This document shows, piece by piece, positions 56,250 through 64,000 of a stretch of DNA of 64,000 nucleotides. This DNA is from Micromonospora vinacea. Its GTDB lineage: Bacteria > Actinomycetota > Actinomycetes > Mycobacteriales > Micromonosporaceae. Both the position numbers and the translations under genes were made by a program. The stretch is from NCBI RefSeq assembly GCF_015751785.1, contig NZ_JADOTY010000001.1:992001-1056000 (forward strand). The letters run 5' to 3'. How positions within the stretch are numbered: the first letter of the stretch is position 1; each line of letters opens with the position of its first letter. The notes beneath the pieces were generated by a model. The model did not search any database. It was not told the DNA's origin and saw nothing but the letters and a program-made list of their open reading frames with translations.

Positions 56250-57887
56250 TCAGAGCTCGACCGAGGTGATGTCGACTTCGCCGACGTTGTTCAGCTCGAG
56301 CTTCTTGATCTTCTCAGAGTGGCCGGACTGCTGACCGTAGAAGTAGACCGGGATGCTCGGGACGTCCTGGTCGACCTTCTCGACCGCCTTGGCGAACGCC
56401 TCGTGCGAGGCCTCCAGGCTCGGAGCGCCGCTGGCCTGCTTGGCAAGGGCGTCGACCTCGGTGTTGCTGTAGAGGCCGTCGTTCGAGGAGCCGTTCGTGA
56501 CGAACAGCGGGTTGACCCAGTTCTCGACGTCCGGGTAGTCCTGCTGCCAGGCAGCGCGGTACGGGCCCTTCATCGTGTGGGCGTTGATGTTCTGGCGGAA
56601 CACCGCGAAGGTCGGCACACCCTCGGCCCGAGCGTTGATGTTGAGGTTGGTCTTGACCTGCTGCGCGACGGCGTCCATCCAGTCCTTGTGGGCGGAGTCC
56701 GCGTTGTAGTAGAAGACCATCTCACCGCTGAAGCCACCGGCCTCGGCGAGCAGCTGCTTGGCAGTGGTCGGGTCGAACTTGCAGGCGGTGCAGTTGCCCG
56801 GCTTGGCGCCCGGGGTCAGCGGGTTCGCCCAGCTGTCGGCCGGCTTGCGGGTACCGAAGAAGATCTTGTCCGAGATCTCCTGCCGGTTGACCGCCAGCGA
56901 CACCGCACGACGCAGCTTCGGGTTCTGGAAGCGCTTGTCGTAGATCGGGAACGCGATGAACGCGGTCGACGGCGTGACGGTCGAGCGGCCCCGGTCACCG
57001 AGGTCGGTCTTCCACTTGTCACCGGCGAGCGCCGAGGTGGGGACAACCTCCATGAAGTCGAGGTTGTTGGCCAGCAGGTCGGCGTAGGCGGCGTTGTCGT
57101 CCTGGTAGAGCTTGACGTCGACGTCCTTGACCTTCATCTTGTCGCGAAGGTTGTAGTCGTCGAAGCGCGTCAGCTTGATGAGGGCGTTGTCGTCCCACGA
57201 CACGAACTTCACCGGGCCGTTGCCGATCGGCTTGCGGCCGAACTCCTCGGGCTTCATGGTGAAGAACGCGTCCGGCAGCGGCATGAAGGCGCTGTAGCCG
57301 AGCTTGGTCGGGAAGACCGCGGTCGGCGCTGCCAGGGTGACCTCGAAGGTCTGCTCGTCGATGACCTTCAGGCCGGACAGCTCCTTGGCCGTCGGCTCGG
57401 GAGCCTTCTTCGGGCCCTCCGCGCCGTCCGGGTCCGAGGTGTAGGTCTTGTCGAAGCCCGCGATGTCCGCGAAGAAGGTGCCGTTCTGCGCGCCGTTCGG
57501 CGAGTAGGCGGCCCAGTTCCAGGCGTCGACGAAGTTCTTCGCCTTCACCTCGGTACCGTCGTGGAACTTGGTACCGGCCTTGATCTTGATCGTGAAGACC
57601 TTGGAGTCCGTGGTGTTGATGGACTCCGCCAGCGCGTTACGCGGGGCCCCACCGTCGTTCGGGTACTCGACCAGGCCGGTCCACATCCAGTCGATGATCT
57701 TGCCGCCACCGGTCTCCGTGGTGTTCGACGGGACCAGCGGGTTCTCCGGCTGGACGCCGTGAACAACGATCGAGCCGTCCGCGCTGGCGGCAGTATCGCC
57801 GTCGCCGCCGCTCGAGCAACCGCTCGCGACAAGCGCGGCAGCCGCGCTGAGCGCGATAGCGCTCGTCGCCCGCTTCGAGACTCTCAT
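56250..57887 (-). CDS. Oligopeptide ABC transporter, substrate-binding lipoprotein, second operon
   Basis: The 545-residue family-5 binding lipoprotein has a signal peptide with ASGC lipobox (Cys24), linker GGDGDTAAS, then NPLVPSNTTETGGGKIIDWMW, KVFTIKIKAGTKFHDGTEVKAKNFVDAWNW and a late NPLFVTNGSSNDGLYSNTEVD block that matches the first operon's protein. It should bind peptides. First gene of the minus-strand operon. Confidence 0.93.
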   Translation of the reverse strand: MRVSKRATSAIALSAAAALVASGCSSGGDGDTAASADGSIVVHGVQPENPLVPSNTTETGGGKIIDWMWTGLVEYPNDGGAPRNALAESINTTDSKVFTIKIKAGTKFHDGTEVKAKNFVDAWNWAAYSPNGAQNGTFFADIAGFDKTYTSDPDGAEGPKKAPEPTAKELSGLKVIDEQTFEVTLAAPTAVFPTKLGYSAFMPLPDAFFTMKPEEFGRKPIGNGPVKFVSWDDNALIKLTRFDDYNLRDKMKVKDVDVKLYQDDNAAYADLLANNLDFMEVVPTSALAGDKWKTDLGDRGRSTVTPSTAFIAFPIYDKRFQNPKLRRAVSLAVNRQEISDKIFFGTRKPADSWANPLTPGAKPGNCTACKFDPTTAKQLLAEAGGFSGEMVFYYNADSAHKDWMDAVAQQVKTNLNINARAEGVPTFAVFRQNINAHTMKGPYRAAWQQDYPDVENWVNPLFVTNGSSNDGLYSNTEVDALAKQASGAPSLEASHEAFAKAVEKVDQDVPSIPVYFYGQQSGHSEKIKKLELNNVGEVDITSVEL

Positions 57888-58467
57888 TCCGAGGGGCCTC
57901 CTCTTTCTAACCAGGTTCCGTCGTGGGTTTCACGCACGTTTGGGGGTGACACCGCCCGACCACCCCGGGGCGCGGGTCGCCGGGACCACAGGGAAGTTGG
58001 GGACACCCCTGATGTTCCGATCCGCCGGGCTCCCTCGCCAACGAGGCGTGACACGACGCAATCGACACAGCCACGGGCCGCCGTGATCGGCAGAATCGTG
58101 GTCGTGGGGCGTACGGAGTGCCACACACCGATGGTGAGGTGCTGCCACTGTGACACCCACTGGCCGCTTCCGTGAAGGTGCCGTTATCAAGCCGTTAGTT
58201 GCCCGCCACGTTGCCGATACTTGAAAAATGATCATAAAACGGTCGACACGGGCGGCACTGACCAGGAAATACGTTGCGTCACCCGCGCAACGAGCCTCGG
58301 CCCGTGCGCGAGCCGCAAGGTCACTCGGGCCCGGTGGGACGTCCGTCACCACTCATGTTTCGACCCATCCGGATGAGGGCCCCTACGGCTACCCGGGCAC
58401 GATCACCGGCTGGGTGTACGAGGGCGCGCCGGACGTTTCTCTGATCCTCGCCGGCGCCGACACACGG
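57888..58467. other. Non-coding region upstream of the second oligopeptide operon
   Basis: 580 bases between the binding-protein start (57887) and the stop of the response regulator (58468). A short AT-rich patch (58215-58240, TTGAAAAATGATCATAAAA) is a likely promoter or binding area for the minus-strand operon. Otherwise no convincing gene, riboswitch or repeat is seen. Confidence 0.45.
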
Positions 58468-59160
58468 TCACACGAGCCGGCGGTCCGCCGCCCAACGGGA
58501 AAGCTCGTAGCGGTTGGACATCTGAAGCTTGCGCAACACGTTCGACACGTGCGTCTCCACCGTCTTGATGGAGATGAACAGCTCCTTGGCGATCTCCTTG
58601 TACGCGTACCCCCGGGCCAGCAGCCGCAGCACCTCCCGCTCACGGTTGGTGAGCTGGTCCAGCTCCGGGTCGGCCACCGGCGCGTCCGGTCGGGCCGCGA
58701 AGGCGTCCAGCACGAACCCGGCCAGCCGGGGGCTGAACACCGCGTCCCCGTCGGCCACCCGACGGATGGCGGCGGCCAACTCGTCCGGGGAGATGGTCTT
58801 GGTGACGTACCCGCGGGCGCCGGCACGGATCAGCCCGATCACGTCCTCCGCCGCGTCGGAGACGCTCAGCGCGAGGAACTTGACCTGTGGGTGTGTACGC
58901 CGCATCGCCTCCAGCACCGCGCGACCGCCGCCGTCGGGCATGTGCACGTCCAGCAGCACCACGTCCGGGCCGACGGCGGCGATCCGGGTGACCGCCTCCG
59001 CCACAGTGCTCGCCTCGCCCACCACCTCGACGTGGGCGCCCAACTCCGCGCGCACTCCGGCTCGGAACATGGCGTGGTCGTCCACCAGGAACACCCGCAG
59101 CCGCTCGGGGCGGGCTTCCGCCGGGTCGAGGTGCTCGGTCGACTGCTCGGCCATGGTCAT
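58468..59160 (-). CDS. NarL/LuxR-family response regulator
   Basis: The 230-residue regulator has a receiver domain (about 20-140) with LVDDHAMF (acidic pair), phospho-acceptor Asp in VVLLDVHMPDGGG, LSVSD and Lys in VTKTISPDE. A C-terminal LuxR HTH follows (LTNREREVLRLLARGYAYKEIAKELFISIKTVETHVSNVLRKL). It overlaps the histidine kinase stop (ATGA). Start ATG 59160, or 59154. Likely activates the divergent PspC operon. Confidence 0.95.
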   Translation of the reverse strand: MTMAEQSTEHLDPAEARPERLRVFLVDDHAMFRAGVRAELGAHVEVVGEASTVAEAVTRIAAVGPDVVLLDVHMPDGGGRAVLEAMRRTHPQVKFLALSVSDAAEDVIGLIRAGARGYVTKTISPDELAAAIRRVADGDAVFSPRLAGFVLDAFAARPDAPVADPELDQLTNREREVLRLLARGYAYKEIAKELFISIKTVETHVSNVLRKLQMSNRYELSRWAADRRLV

Positions 59161-60500
59161 CTGTTCCTCTCAGCTGCGGACGAGTCCCGGGAGATCGGCA
59201 GGATCAACCGGACCTCGGTCCCCTCCCCCGGGCCGGACCGGATTTCGGCCCGTCCGCCGTGCCGCTTCATCCGCCCGATGATCGAGCCGCGTACGCCGTG
59301 CCGGTGGTCCTCCACGGTATCCGGATCGAAGCCCTTCCCCCGGTCCCGGACGAAGACACTGACCTGATCCGGCTCCACCTCGGCGTAGAGCGACACGGTC
59401 TGCACGCCGGCGTGCCGGGCGGCGTTCACCAACGCCTCCCGCGCTGCCGCGACCAGCGCCCCGACCTTCTCGTCGGTCTCCCGGTCGCCCACCACCACCG
59501 TCTCCACGCTGATCGCGAAGGTGTCCTCGACCTCGGCCGCTGCCTGCTCCAGCGCGGCGGCGAAGCGCTCGCTCGGCGAAGCGGTCGGCTTGTAGAGCCA
59601 GTTGCGCAGCGAACGCTCCTGCCCTCGGGCCAGCCGCTGCACCGTCTTGACGTCGCCGGCGTTGCGCTGGATCAGGGCCAACGTGTGCAGCACCTGGTCG
59701 TGCACCATCGCGGCCAGCTCGGCCCGCTCCTGCTCCCGGATGCGCCCCTCGCGCTCCGAGCGGAGCTGGCTGTACGTCCGCCAGAGCACCGGCGCGGCGA
59801 CCACACCCACGCCCGCCAGCCCGACCAGCGCGAAGATCACGCCATTGATCACCGCGTCGAAGTTCTGCGCCGGCGAGTAGACGGCCGCGACACCGATGAT
59901 GCCGACCGCGACCAGCACTCCCCCGCCGATGAACCGGAGTACGAAGGCCCGCCGGTCGCTCTCCTCGACGACCGCGCCGAGCCAGGGCACCGGCATCGCG
60001 TCGCCCCACTGCCGCCGCCGCTCGGGCGCGGACTGGTGCCAGATGACCCCGGCGCCGACCGCGATGATGGCCACCAGCCAACCGGCGGTGCCCGCCGCGC
60101 CGACGGAGTCGAAGACCATCACCTGGATCAACAGGACACCGAGCCCGATCCCCACGAACGGCAGGAGTTGGGCGACGTCCCGCCGGGGCGGCACCGCCGT
60201 GTCACCGGGACGCAGCGGCACCACCGCCCAGAAGGCCGCGTAGAGCAGCAGGCCGAGCCCGCTCAGCCCGAGCAGCACCATGAACGCGACGCGCACCCGC
60301 AGCACCGAGATGCCGAGATGGTCGGCGATACCGGCGGCGACGCCGGCGGCCATCCGGTGCTCCGGGGCGCGATAGAGGCGCGGAGGCGAGGTCACGGTGC
60401 TGATCGGAGGCTCCCTGGTCACGGTGGCGGACGGGTCGAGGTCGGGTGACTCGATCGTCACACGCTGCGGCCTCCGCGACCACGGGGACGCCCCCGACAT
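59157..60500 (-). CDS. PspC-domain sensor histidine kinase
   Basis: The 447-residue kinase has an N-terminal PspC domain (about 40-100, RLYRAPEHRMAAGVAAGIADHLGISVLRVRVAFMV), about five membrane spans to residue 240, a dimerisation/phospho-transfer region with MVHDQVLHTLALIQ (His267) and an ATPase domain with EALVNAARHAG (N box) and DRGKGFDP (G1). PspC kinases sense envelope stress. It is divergent from a PspC-LiaF-like gene and co-transcribed with the regulator. Confidence 0.92.
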   Translation of the reverse strand: MSGASPWSRRPQRVTIESPDLDPSATVTREPPISTVTSPPRLYRAPEHRMAAGVAAGIADHLGISVLRVRVAFMVLLGLSGLGLLLYAAFWAVVPLRPGDTAVPPRRDVAQLLPFVGIGLGVLLIQVMVFDSVGAAGTAGWLVAIIAVGAGVIWHQSAPERRRQWGDAMPVPWLGAVVEESDRRAFVLRFIGGGVLVAVGIIGVAAVYSPAQNFDAVINGVIFALVGLAGVGVVAAPVLWRTYSQLRSEREGRIREQERAELAAMVHDQVLHTLALIQRNAGDVKTVQRLARGQERSLRNWLYKPTASPSERFAAALEQAAAEVEDTFAISVETVVVGDRETDEKVGALVAAAREALVNAARHAGVQTVSLYAEVEPDQVSVFVRDRGKGFDPDTVEDHRHGVRGSIIGRMKRHGGRAEIRSGPGEGTEVRLILPISRDSSAAERNR

Positions 60501-60578
60501 TCCGGCCGCCGGATCTCAGGGTGGGGTCAGGGTCGGGTCCTGAGGTCGTTCGGGTGGACCGGGCAGCAGGATCGAAGC

Positions 60579-62360
60579 ATGACCGAGGAAGCTGCCCCGC
60601 CGCCCCGACCGGGGTCGGCACAGCCGGGCGGTTCAGCACCGCCCCCGCCCACCACCACGCCCACCGAATGGACCGAGCCCAGCACGTTCGGGCCGCACGC
60701 CGGCACCGACGCGACCGCCGGCACCATGCCCGGCGGTCCGGCCGACGGCTACCCGCCGCCCACGGCGGGCTACGGCCCGGGCCCCGGGTTCGCGGCGGGC
60801 ACCGGCTACGGCCCGGGTGGCACGCCACCAGGGCCGGGTGGTCCCGGTCCGTCCGCGCCGCCACCGCCGCCGGGCGGCACCAGCTTCACCTCGCGGTACG
60901 GCCTGGTCCGGCCACGTGAGGGGCGGTATCTGGCGGGGGTCTGCGCGGCGATCGGGCGCGCCACCAACACCGATCCGGTGCTCTGGCGGGTGCTGCTCGC
61001 GGTGCTCGGATTCTTCGGGGGCATCGGCATCCTGGTGTACGTCGCCGCCTGGTTGATCATCCCGAACGAGGGCGACACCGCCTCCCCGGTCGAATCCATG
61101 CTCGGTCGTGGTCGCTCCAGCATGTCGCCGGTGACGGTAATCGTCCTGGGCATCCTGGTCGCGGCCAGCTTCGCGTACATCGTCACCGACGCCTTCCGCG
61201 CGGTGCTCCTCGGCGCGGCCATCCTGGTCGCCGGCGCGCTCCTGCTCAACCGGGACGGCCGCAATCCACGGCCCGGCACCCCGGGTGGTCCGCAGCCCGG
61301 CGCACCGTCCGGCACGGTCGTCCCACCGGTGACCTGGCCCGCACCGTCGTACGGCGTGGCGCCGTCGACCGGCCCGGCGGTGACCCCGCCGATGTTCGGC
61401 ACCGGTCCGGAATACGCCACCGCGACGACCGGGGCAACGCCCACAGCCACCATCCCTGGGTACGACGCGCCGCCGACCAGCGCGACACACCCGGTGTCCG
61501 GGGTCGGCCCGGTGTCCGGCCAGCCGGCCGGCACGACGGCTGCCCAGCCCGGCTGGCCGAGCGCCGCGATGCCCAGCGCCGGCTGGCCGTCCGCGCCGGT
61601 GAGCAGCGCACCCGTTGCCCCGGCCGGCTATCCGACCGCCCCGCCGCCCTCCGGCTACCGCCCCCCGTTCGCGCCACACGGCCCGTACGCTTCGCCGGCC
61701 CCGGCCGCACCTCCTCCGCCCAAGCCACCGAAGCCGCCGAAGCGCCCCAAGGAGCGGTCGCCGCTCGGCGCGGTGACCTTCTCGCTGATCTTCCTGGTGC
61801 TCGGTCTGGTCGCCCTGCTCGACCTGCTGGACGTCTTCGCCATCAGCGCCTCGGCGTACTTCGCGGCCGCGCTGGCCACCATCGCGCTGGGGCTGCTGGT
61901 CGGCACCTGGTTCGGGCGGGCCCGCTGGCTCATCGCGCTCGGCCTGGTGACCGCGGCGGCGCTGGGCACGGCGACCGTCGCCGAGTCCTACGACCGGATT
62001 CGGGGGGTCGACGGCGCGGTGACCTGGGCGCCCACCGACTACCGCGACCTGGCCGACCGGTACGAGAACAGCTTCGGCGACGCCGTGCTCGACCTGCGCG
62101 GGATCGACTTCGCGAAGCGGGACAGCCAGGTGACGGTGGCCGTCAACTTCGGCCAGGCGACAGTGGTCGTGCCGCCGAACGTGGACGTCACCACAGTGGC
62201 CGACGTCAACGCCGGTGACGCCACCATCTTCGGTAACCGCTCCGGCGGGCTGGACGGCCGCCTACGGGAATCTACCGACGTCGGTGCGGACGGCCCCGGC
62301 GGCGGCACGCTGCGCCTCTACATCCACGTCAATGCCGGCAACCTGGAGGTGACCCGGTGA
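60579..62360 (+). CDS. PspC-LiaF-like membrane protein
   Basis: The 593-residue protein has a Pro/Gly-rich N-terminus (1-105), a PspC domain (about 108-165: GLVRPREGRYLAGVCAAIGRATNTDPVLWRVLLAVLGFFGG), more spans, a long Pro/Ala/Thr-rich region (about 225-395), four spans (about 400-470) and a C-terminal LiaF/DUF2154-like beta domain (about 480-593: YENSFGDAVLDLRGIDF, VNFGQATVVVP). It probably feeds back on the kinase and stabilises the membrane. Divergent from the kinase by 78 bases. Confidence 0.85.
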   Translation: MTEEAAPPPRPGSAQPGGSAPPPPTTTPTEWTEPSTFGPHAGTDATAGTMPGGPADGYPPPTAGYGPGPGFAAGTGYGPGGTPPGPGGPGPSAPPPPPGGTSFTSRYGLVRPREGRYLAGVCAAIGRATNTDPVLWRVLLAVLGFFGGIGILVYVAAWLIIPNEGDTASPVESMLGRGRSSMSPVTVIVLGILVAASFAYIVTDAFRAVLLGAAILVAGALLLNRDGRNPRPGTPGGPQPGAPSGTVVPPVTWPAPSYGVAPSTGPAVTPPMFGTGPEYATATTGATPTATIPGYDAPPTSATHPVSGVGPVSGQPAGTTAAQPGWPSAAMPSAGWPSAPVSSAPVAPAGYPTAPPPSGYRPPFAPHGPYASPAPAAPPPPKPPKPPKRPKERSPLGAVTFSLIFLVLGLVALLDLLDVFAISASAYFAAALATIALGLLVGTWFGRARWLIALGLVTAAALGTATVAESYDRIRGVDGAVTWAPTDYRDLADRYENSFGDAVLDLRGIDFAKRDSQVTVAVNFGQATVVVPPNVDVTTVADVNAGDATIFGNRSGGLDGRLRESTDVGADGPGGGTLRLYIHVNAGNLEVTR

Positions 62361-63037
62361 AGGCTCACCGCACGGATCTGGTGTCGTTCGCCTTCGGGCT
62401 CGTGTTCCTCGCGCTGTCCGCCTGGTGGCTGCTCGCCCAGCTGCTCGGGCTGGCGCTGCCGCCGGTCGGCTGGTTCCTGGCCGGCGCACTCATCCTGATC
62501 GGGGTCTTCGGGTTGGTCGGCGCGCTGCGCTCGGGTCGGCCGAGCCCGCCGGAGCCGACCGCCGAGGCCGGCACCGCAGGCGCCGTCGCCCCCGTCTCCG
62601 GCACGTCCGTCTCCGGCGCACCCGTCTCCGGCGCACCCGTCTCCGGTGCGCCCGTGCCGGTCTCCGGTGCCGCCACGTCGACCTCAGGCACGGCCCTGCC
62701 GGTCTGGGAAGCCGAGCGGGCCACCTGGGACACCCCCTCCTCCGACCCGACGCTCAGCACGGACCGGACGTTGGGGATACCGGCCACAGAGACGCGGGCG
62801 GAGGTCGCGCCGACCACCGACGTGATCCACCCGGCCTGGCTGGCACATCCGCCGTCGGACCCGCCGACCGAGCCCATTCCCGGCCGACCCGACAGCGGAG
62901 ACGACGAGCCGACCATCGGAAACCTCGCCCGTCCGACCTCGTCCGAGGCGGACGAGCCGACCCGGTCCGACCAACCGGTCGAGGCCACCGGCGACCAGCC
63001 GGGCGACGAGCGGGAGGGTCCGCGCCGGGAAGCCTGA
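62357..63037 (+). CDS. Two-span membrane protein with VSGAP repeats
   Basis: The 226-residue protein has two membrane spans (about 7-30 and 37-55) then a long, acidic, Ser/Thr/Pro-rich tail with VSG(T/A)P repeats (about 78-100; DNA repeat 62590-62660). GTG at 62357 overlaps the upstream stop (GTGA), so it belongs to the PspC operon. No family recognised. Probably an accessory of the same envelope-stress unit. Confidence 0.7.
   Translation: MKAHRTDLVSFAFGLVFLALSAWWLLAQLLGLALPPVGWFLAGALILIGVFGLVGALRSGRPSPPEPTAEAGTAGAVAPVSGTSVSGAPVSGAPVSGAPVPVSGAATSTSGTALPVWEAERATWDTPSSDPTLSTDRTLGIPATETRAEVAPTTDVIHPAWLAHPPSDPPTEPIPGRPDSGDDEPTIGNLARPTSSEADEPTRSDQPVEATGDQPGDEREGPRREA
62590..62660 (+). repeat. 18-bp tandem repeats (VSGAPV)
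   Basis: Near-identical CCCGTCTCCGGCGCA units repeated four times encode the VSGAP block of the preceding protein; slippage-prone. Confidence 0.75.
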
Positions 63038-63206
63038 CCTCGGGCGCCTGCCCGCGTCGGCCCACCGCATCCCCACGGCGGTGCGGCCGGCGCGGACAGG
63101 CGCATATGCTGGCCGGTGGAGATCTCGCCTCCGCCGGCCGGCCCGTCCCGCCCATGGCGGTCCCGCCGCGATTCCCGTCTCTACCCCCGTCAGGAGCCCG
63201 CCCGAC

Positions 63207-64000
63207 ATGACCCAGTCCCCCGCCGTGCGTACCACCGGCCGGTCCGGTCCGGTCCGCATCGGCGAGCGAGCCGCCCGTACCCTCGTCGCCGAGCTGGCCC
63301 GGATCAACGACGCCAAGGCCGCCCTGCTGGTCGGGGTGACCCCGGACTCCGCGGTGCTGGCCGCGGCGGTCGAGGCGCTGCTCCCCGGTGACCGGCTCAC
63401 CGTGGTGCCCGCCGAGCCGTTCGGCGCCGCGGCGCTCCGCGAGCACGTCACCGCCCAGGGCCGCTGGGTCGCCGACCGGGTGAGCGTCGTCGACTCGCTC
63501 GCCGAAGCCGAGGCCGCCGGGGTGGTCATCGCCGGCGAGGTGTTCGCCGGCACCGCCGAGGCGACCCGCAGCGGCATCGACGGGCTGTCCAAGTACCTGA
63601 CCGACGGGGCGGTGCTGAGCGTGGCGACCGTCGCCGCGCCCGGCCGGACCGAGGGCGCCGCCGCCGAGCTGGCCCGACAGGACGCCCTCTACGGCGTCGG
63701 CGCCGACCTGGTGCTGCGTAACTCGCCGCCGGTGCGGGTCTACCGACTGCGGTTCACCCCGGCCAGCCCGGCCACGGCCGACAGCCTGGCCCCCGCGTAC
63801 CGGCCGTCGAGCGTGCCGCTGACCCGGGGCATGCACATCGACTCCAACGGCGTGGCGGCGGCGGGCATCGCACTGGGCCTCGCAGCGCTGGCCCGGGTGA
63901 CGCGCCCGTCGTCCAAGCTGTGGCTGCTGCCGGCCCTGGCCGCCGGGCCGGTCGCCGCGTTCTTCCGCGATCCCGAGCGGGACGTGCCGGAGGACCCGAG
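63207..64000 (+). CDS. psd: Phosphatidylserine decarboxylase with extra N-terminal domain (partial)
   Basis: The frame is open from ATG 63207 to the window end (264 codons). The last residues AFFRDPERDVPEDP are the conserved start of phosphatidylserine decarboxylases, which make phosphatidylethanolamine. Before it lie about 185 residues of an alpha/beta domain (LVGVTPDSAVLAAAVEALLPGDRLTVVPAE ...) resembling an SAM-methyltransferase Rossmann fold without its GxGxG loop, then a basic hydrophobic stretch (SKLWLLPALAAGPVAA) that may contact the membrane. The LGST cleavage site lies beyond the window. A possible -10 (TATGCT, 63105) is upstream. Confidence 0.75.
   Translation, partial: MTQSPAVRTTGRSGPVRIGERAARTLVAELARINDAKAALLVGVTPDSAVLAAAVEALLPGDRLTVVPAEPFGAAALREHVTAQGRWVADRVSVVDSLAEAEAAGVVIAGEVFAGTAEATRSGIDGLSKYLTDGAVLSVATVAAPGRTEGAAAELARQDALYGVGADLVLRNSPPVRVYRLRFTPASPATADSLAPAYRPSSVPLTRGMHIDSNGVAAAGIALGLAALARVTRPSSKLWLLPALAAGPVAAFFRDPERDVPEDP

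Noticed and set aside
58228-59367. Plus-strand frame of 379 codons starting in the gap at 58228
   Set aside because: It runs antisense through the response regulator and kinase; no domain or good start supports it.

Overview
The window is high-GC actinobacterial chromosome, almost certainly from the Micromonosporaceae (a Micromonospora-like organism). Codon third positions are overwhelmingly G or C, GTG starts and 4-base start/stop overlaps are common, and the order mdh, folD ... purH, purN, DUF6350 ... sucD, sucC, B12-binding protein, M23 peptidases, pcrA resembles the conserved core of streptomycete chromosomes. No rRNA, tRNA, CRISPR array, integrase or intact insertion sequence was seen.

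Left end (1-3.1 kb): a small five-gene cassette (YbaB-like, EspC-like, WXG/PPE-like, a signal-bearing protein with an EndoU-nuclease-like C-terminus, and a possible immunity protein). A 21-bp direct repeat lies on each side, and one copy is the 3' end of ychF. This looks like a mobile type VII secretion/toxin cassette docked at ychF.

3-18 kb: ychF, a DEDDh exonuclease, peptidase E, an ECF sigma factor with a membrane partner, a BBE-type flavoenzyme, the alkylation-repair pair Ada-AlkA/Ogt, a heterodimeric ABC exporter with one degenerate ATP site, and an archaeal-like valyl-tRNA synthetase. 18-28 kb: a four-gene ABC transporter operon, a glycosyltransferase, a sulfurylase-like/APS-kinase fusion, and a DeoR-galT pair. 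28-46 kb: TCA-cycle and one-carbon/purine genes (icd, mdh, folD, purH, purN, sucCD) interleaved with a complete oligopeptide ABC operon (SBP-B-C-D-F).

46-64 kb: a B12-binding mutase subunit, two LysM-less M23 peptidases, pcrA, a chorismate mutase preceded by a convincing Phe/Tyr attenuator, a second and divergently organised oligopeptide ABC operon, a PspC-type two-component system facing a PspC-LiaF-like membrane protein, and the start of an unusual phosphatidylserine decarboxylase that runs off the window.

The most notable non-coding content is (1) a leader peptide plus mutually exclusive terminator/antiterminator in front of chorismate mutase; (2) an AcnR-type palindrome in front of icd; (3) three families of dispersed palindromic repeats. 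One repeat copy is inserted in frame in the DNA glycosylase, two are in frame inside valS with compensatory arm changes, one supplies the stop codon of a metallo-hydrolase, and a separate 165-bp MITE-like element lies upstream of a membrane-protein gene.
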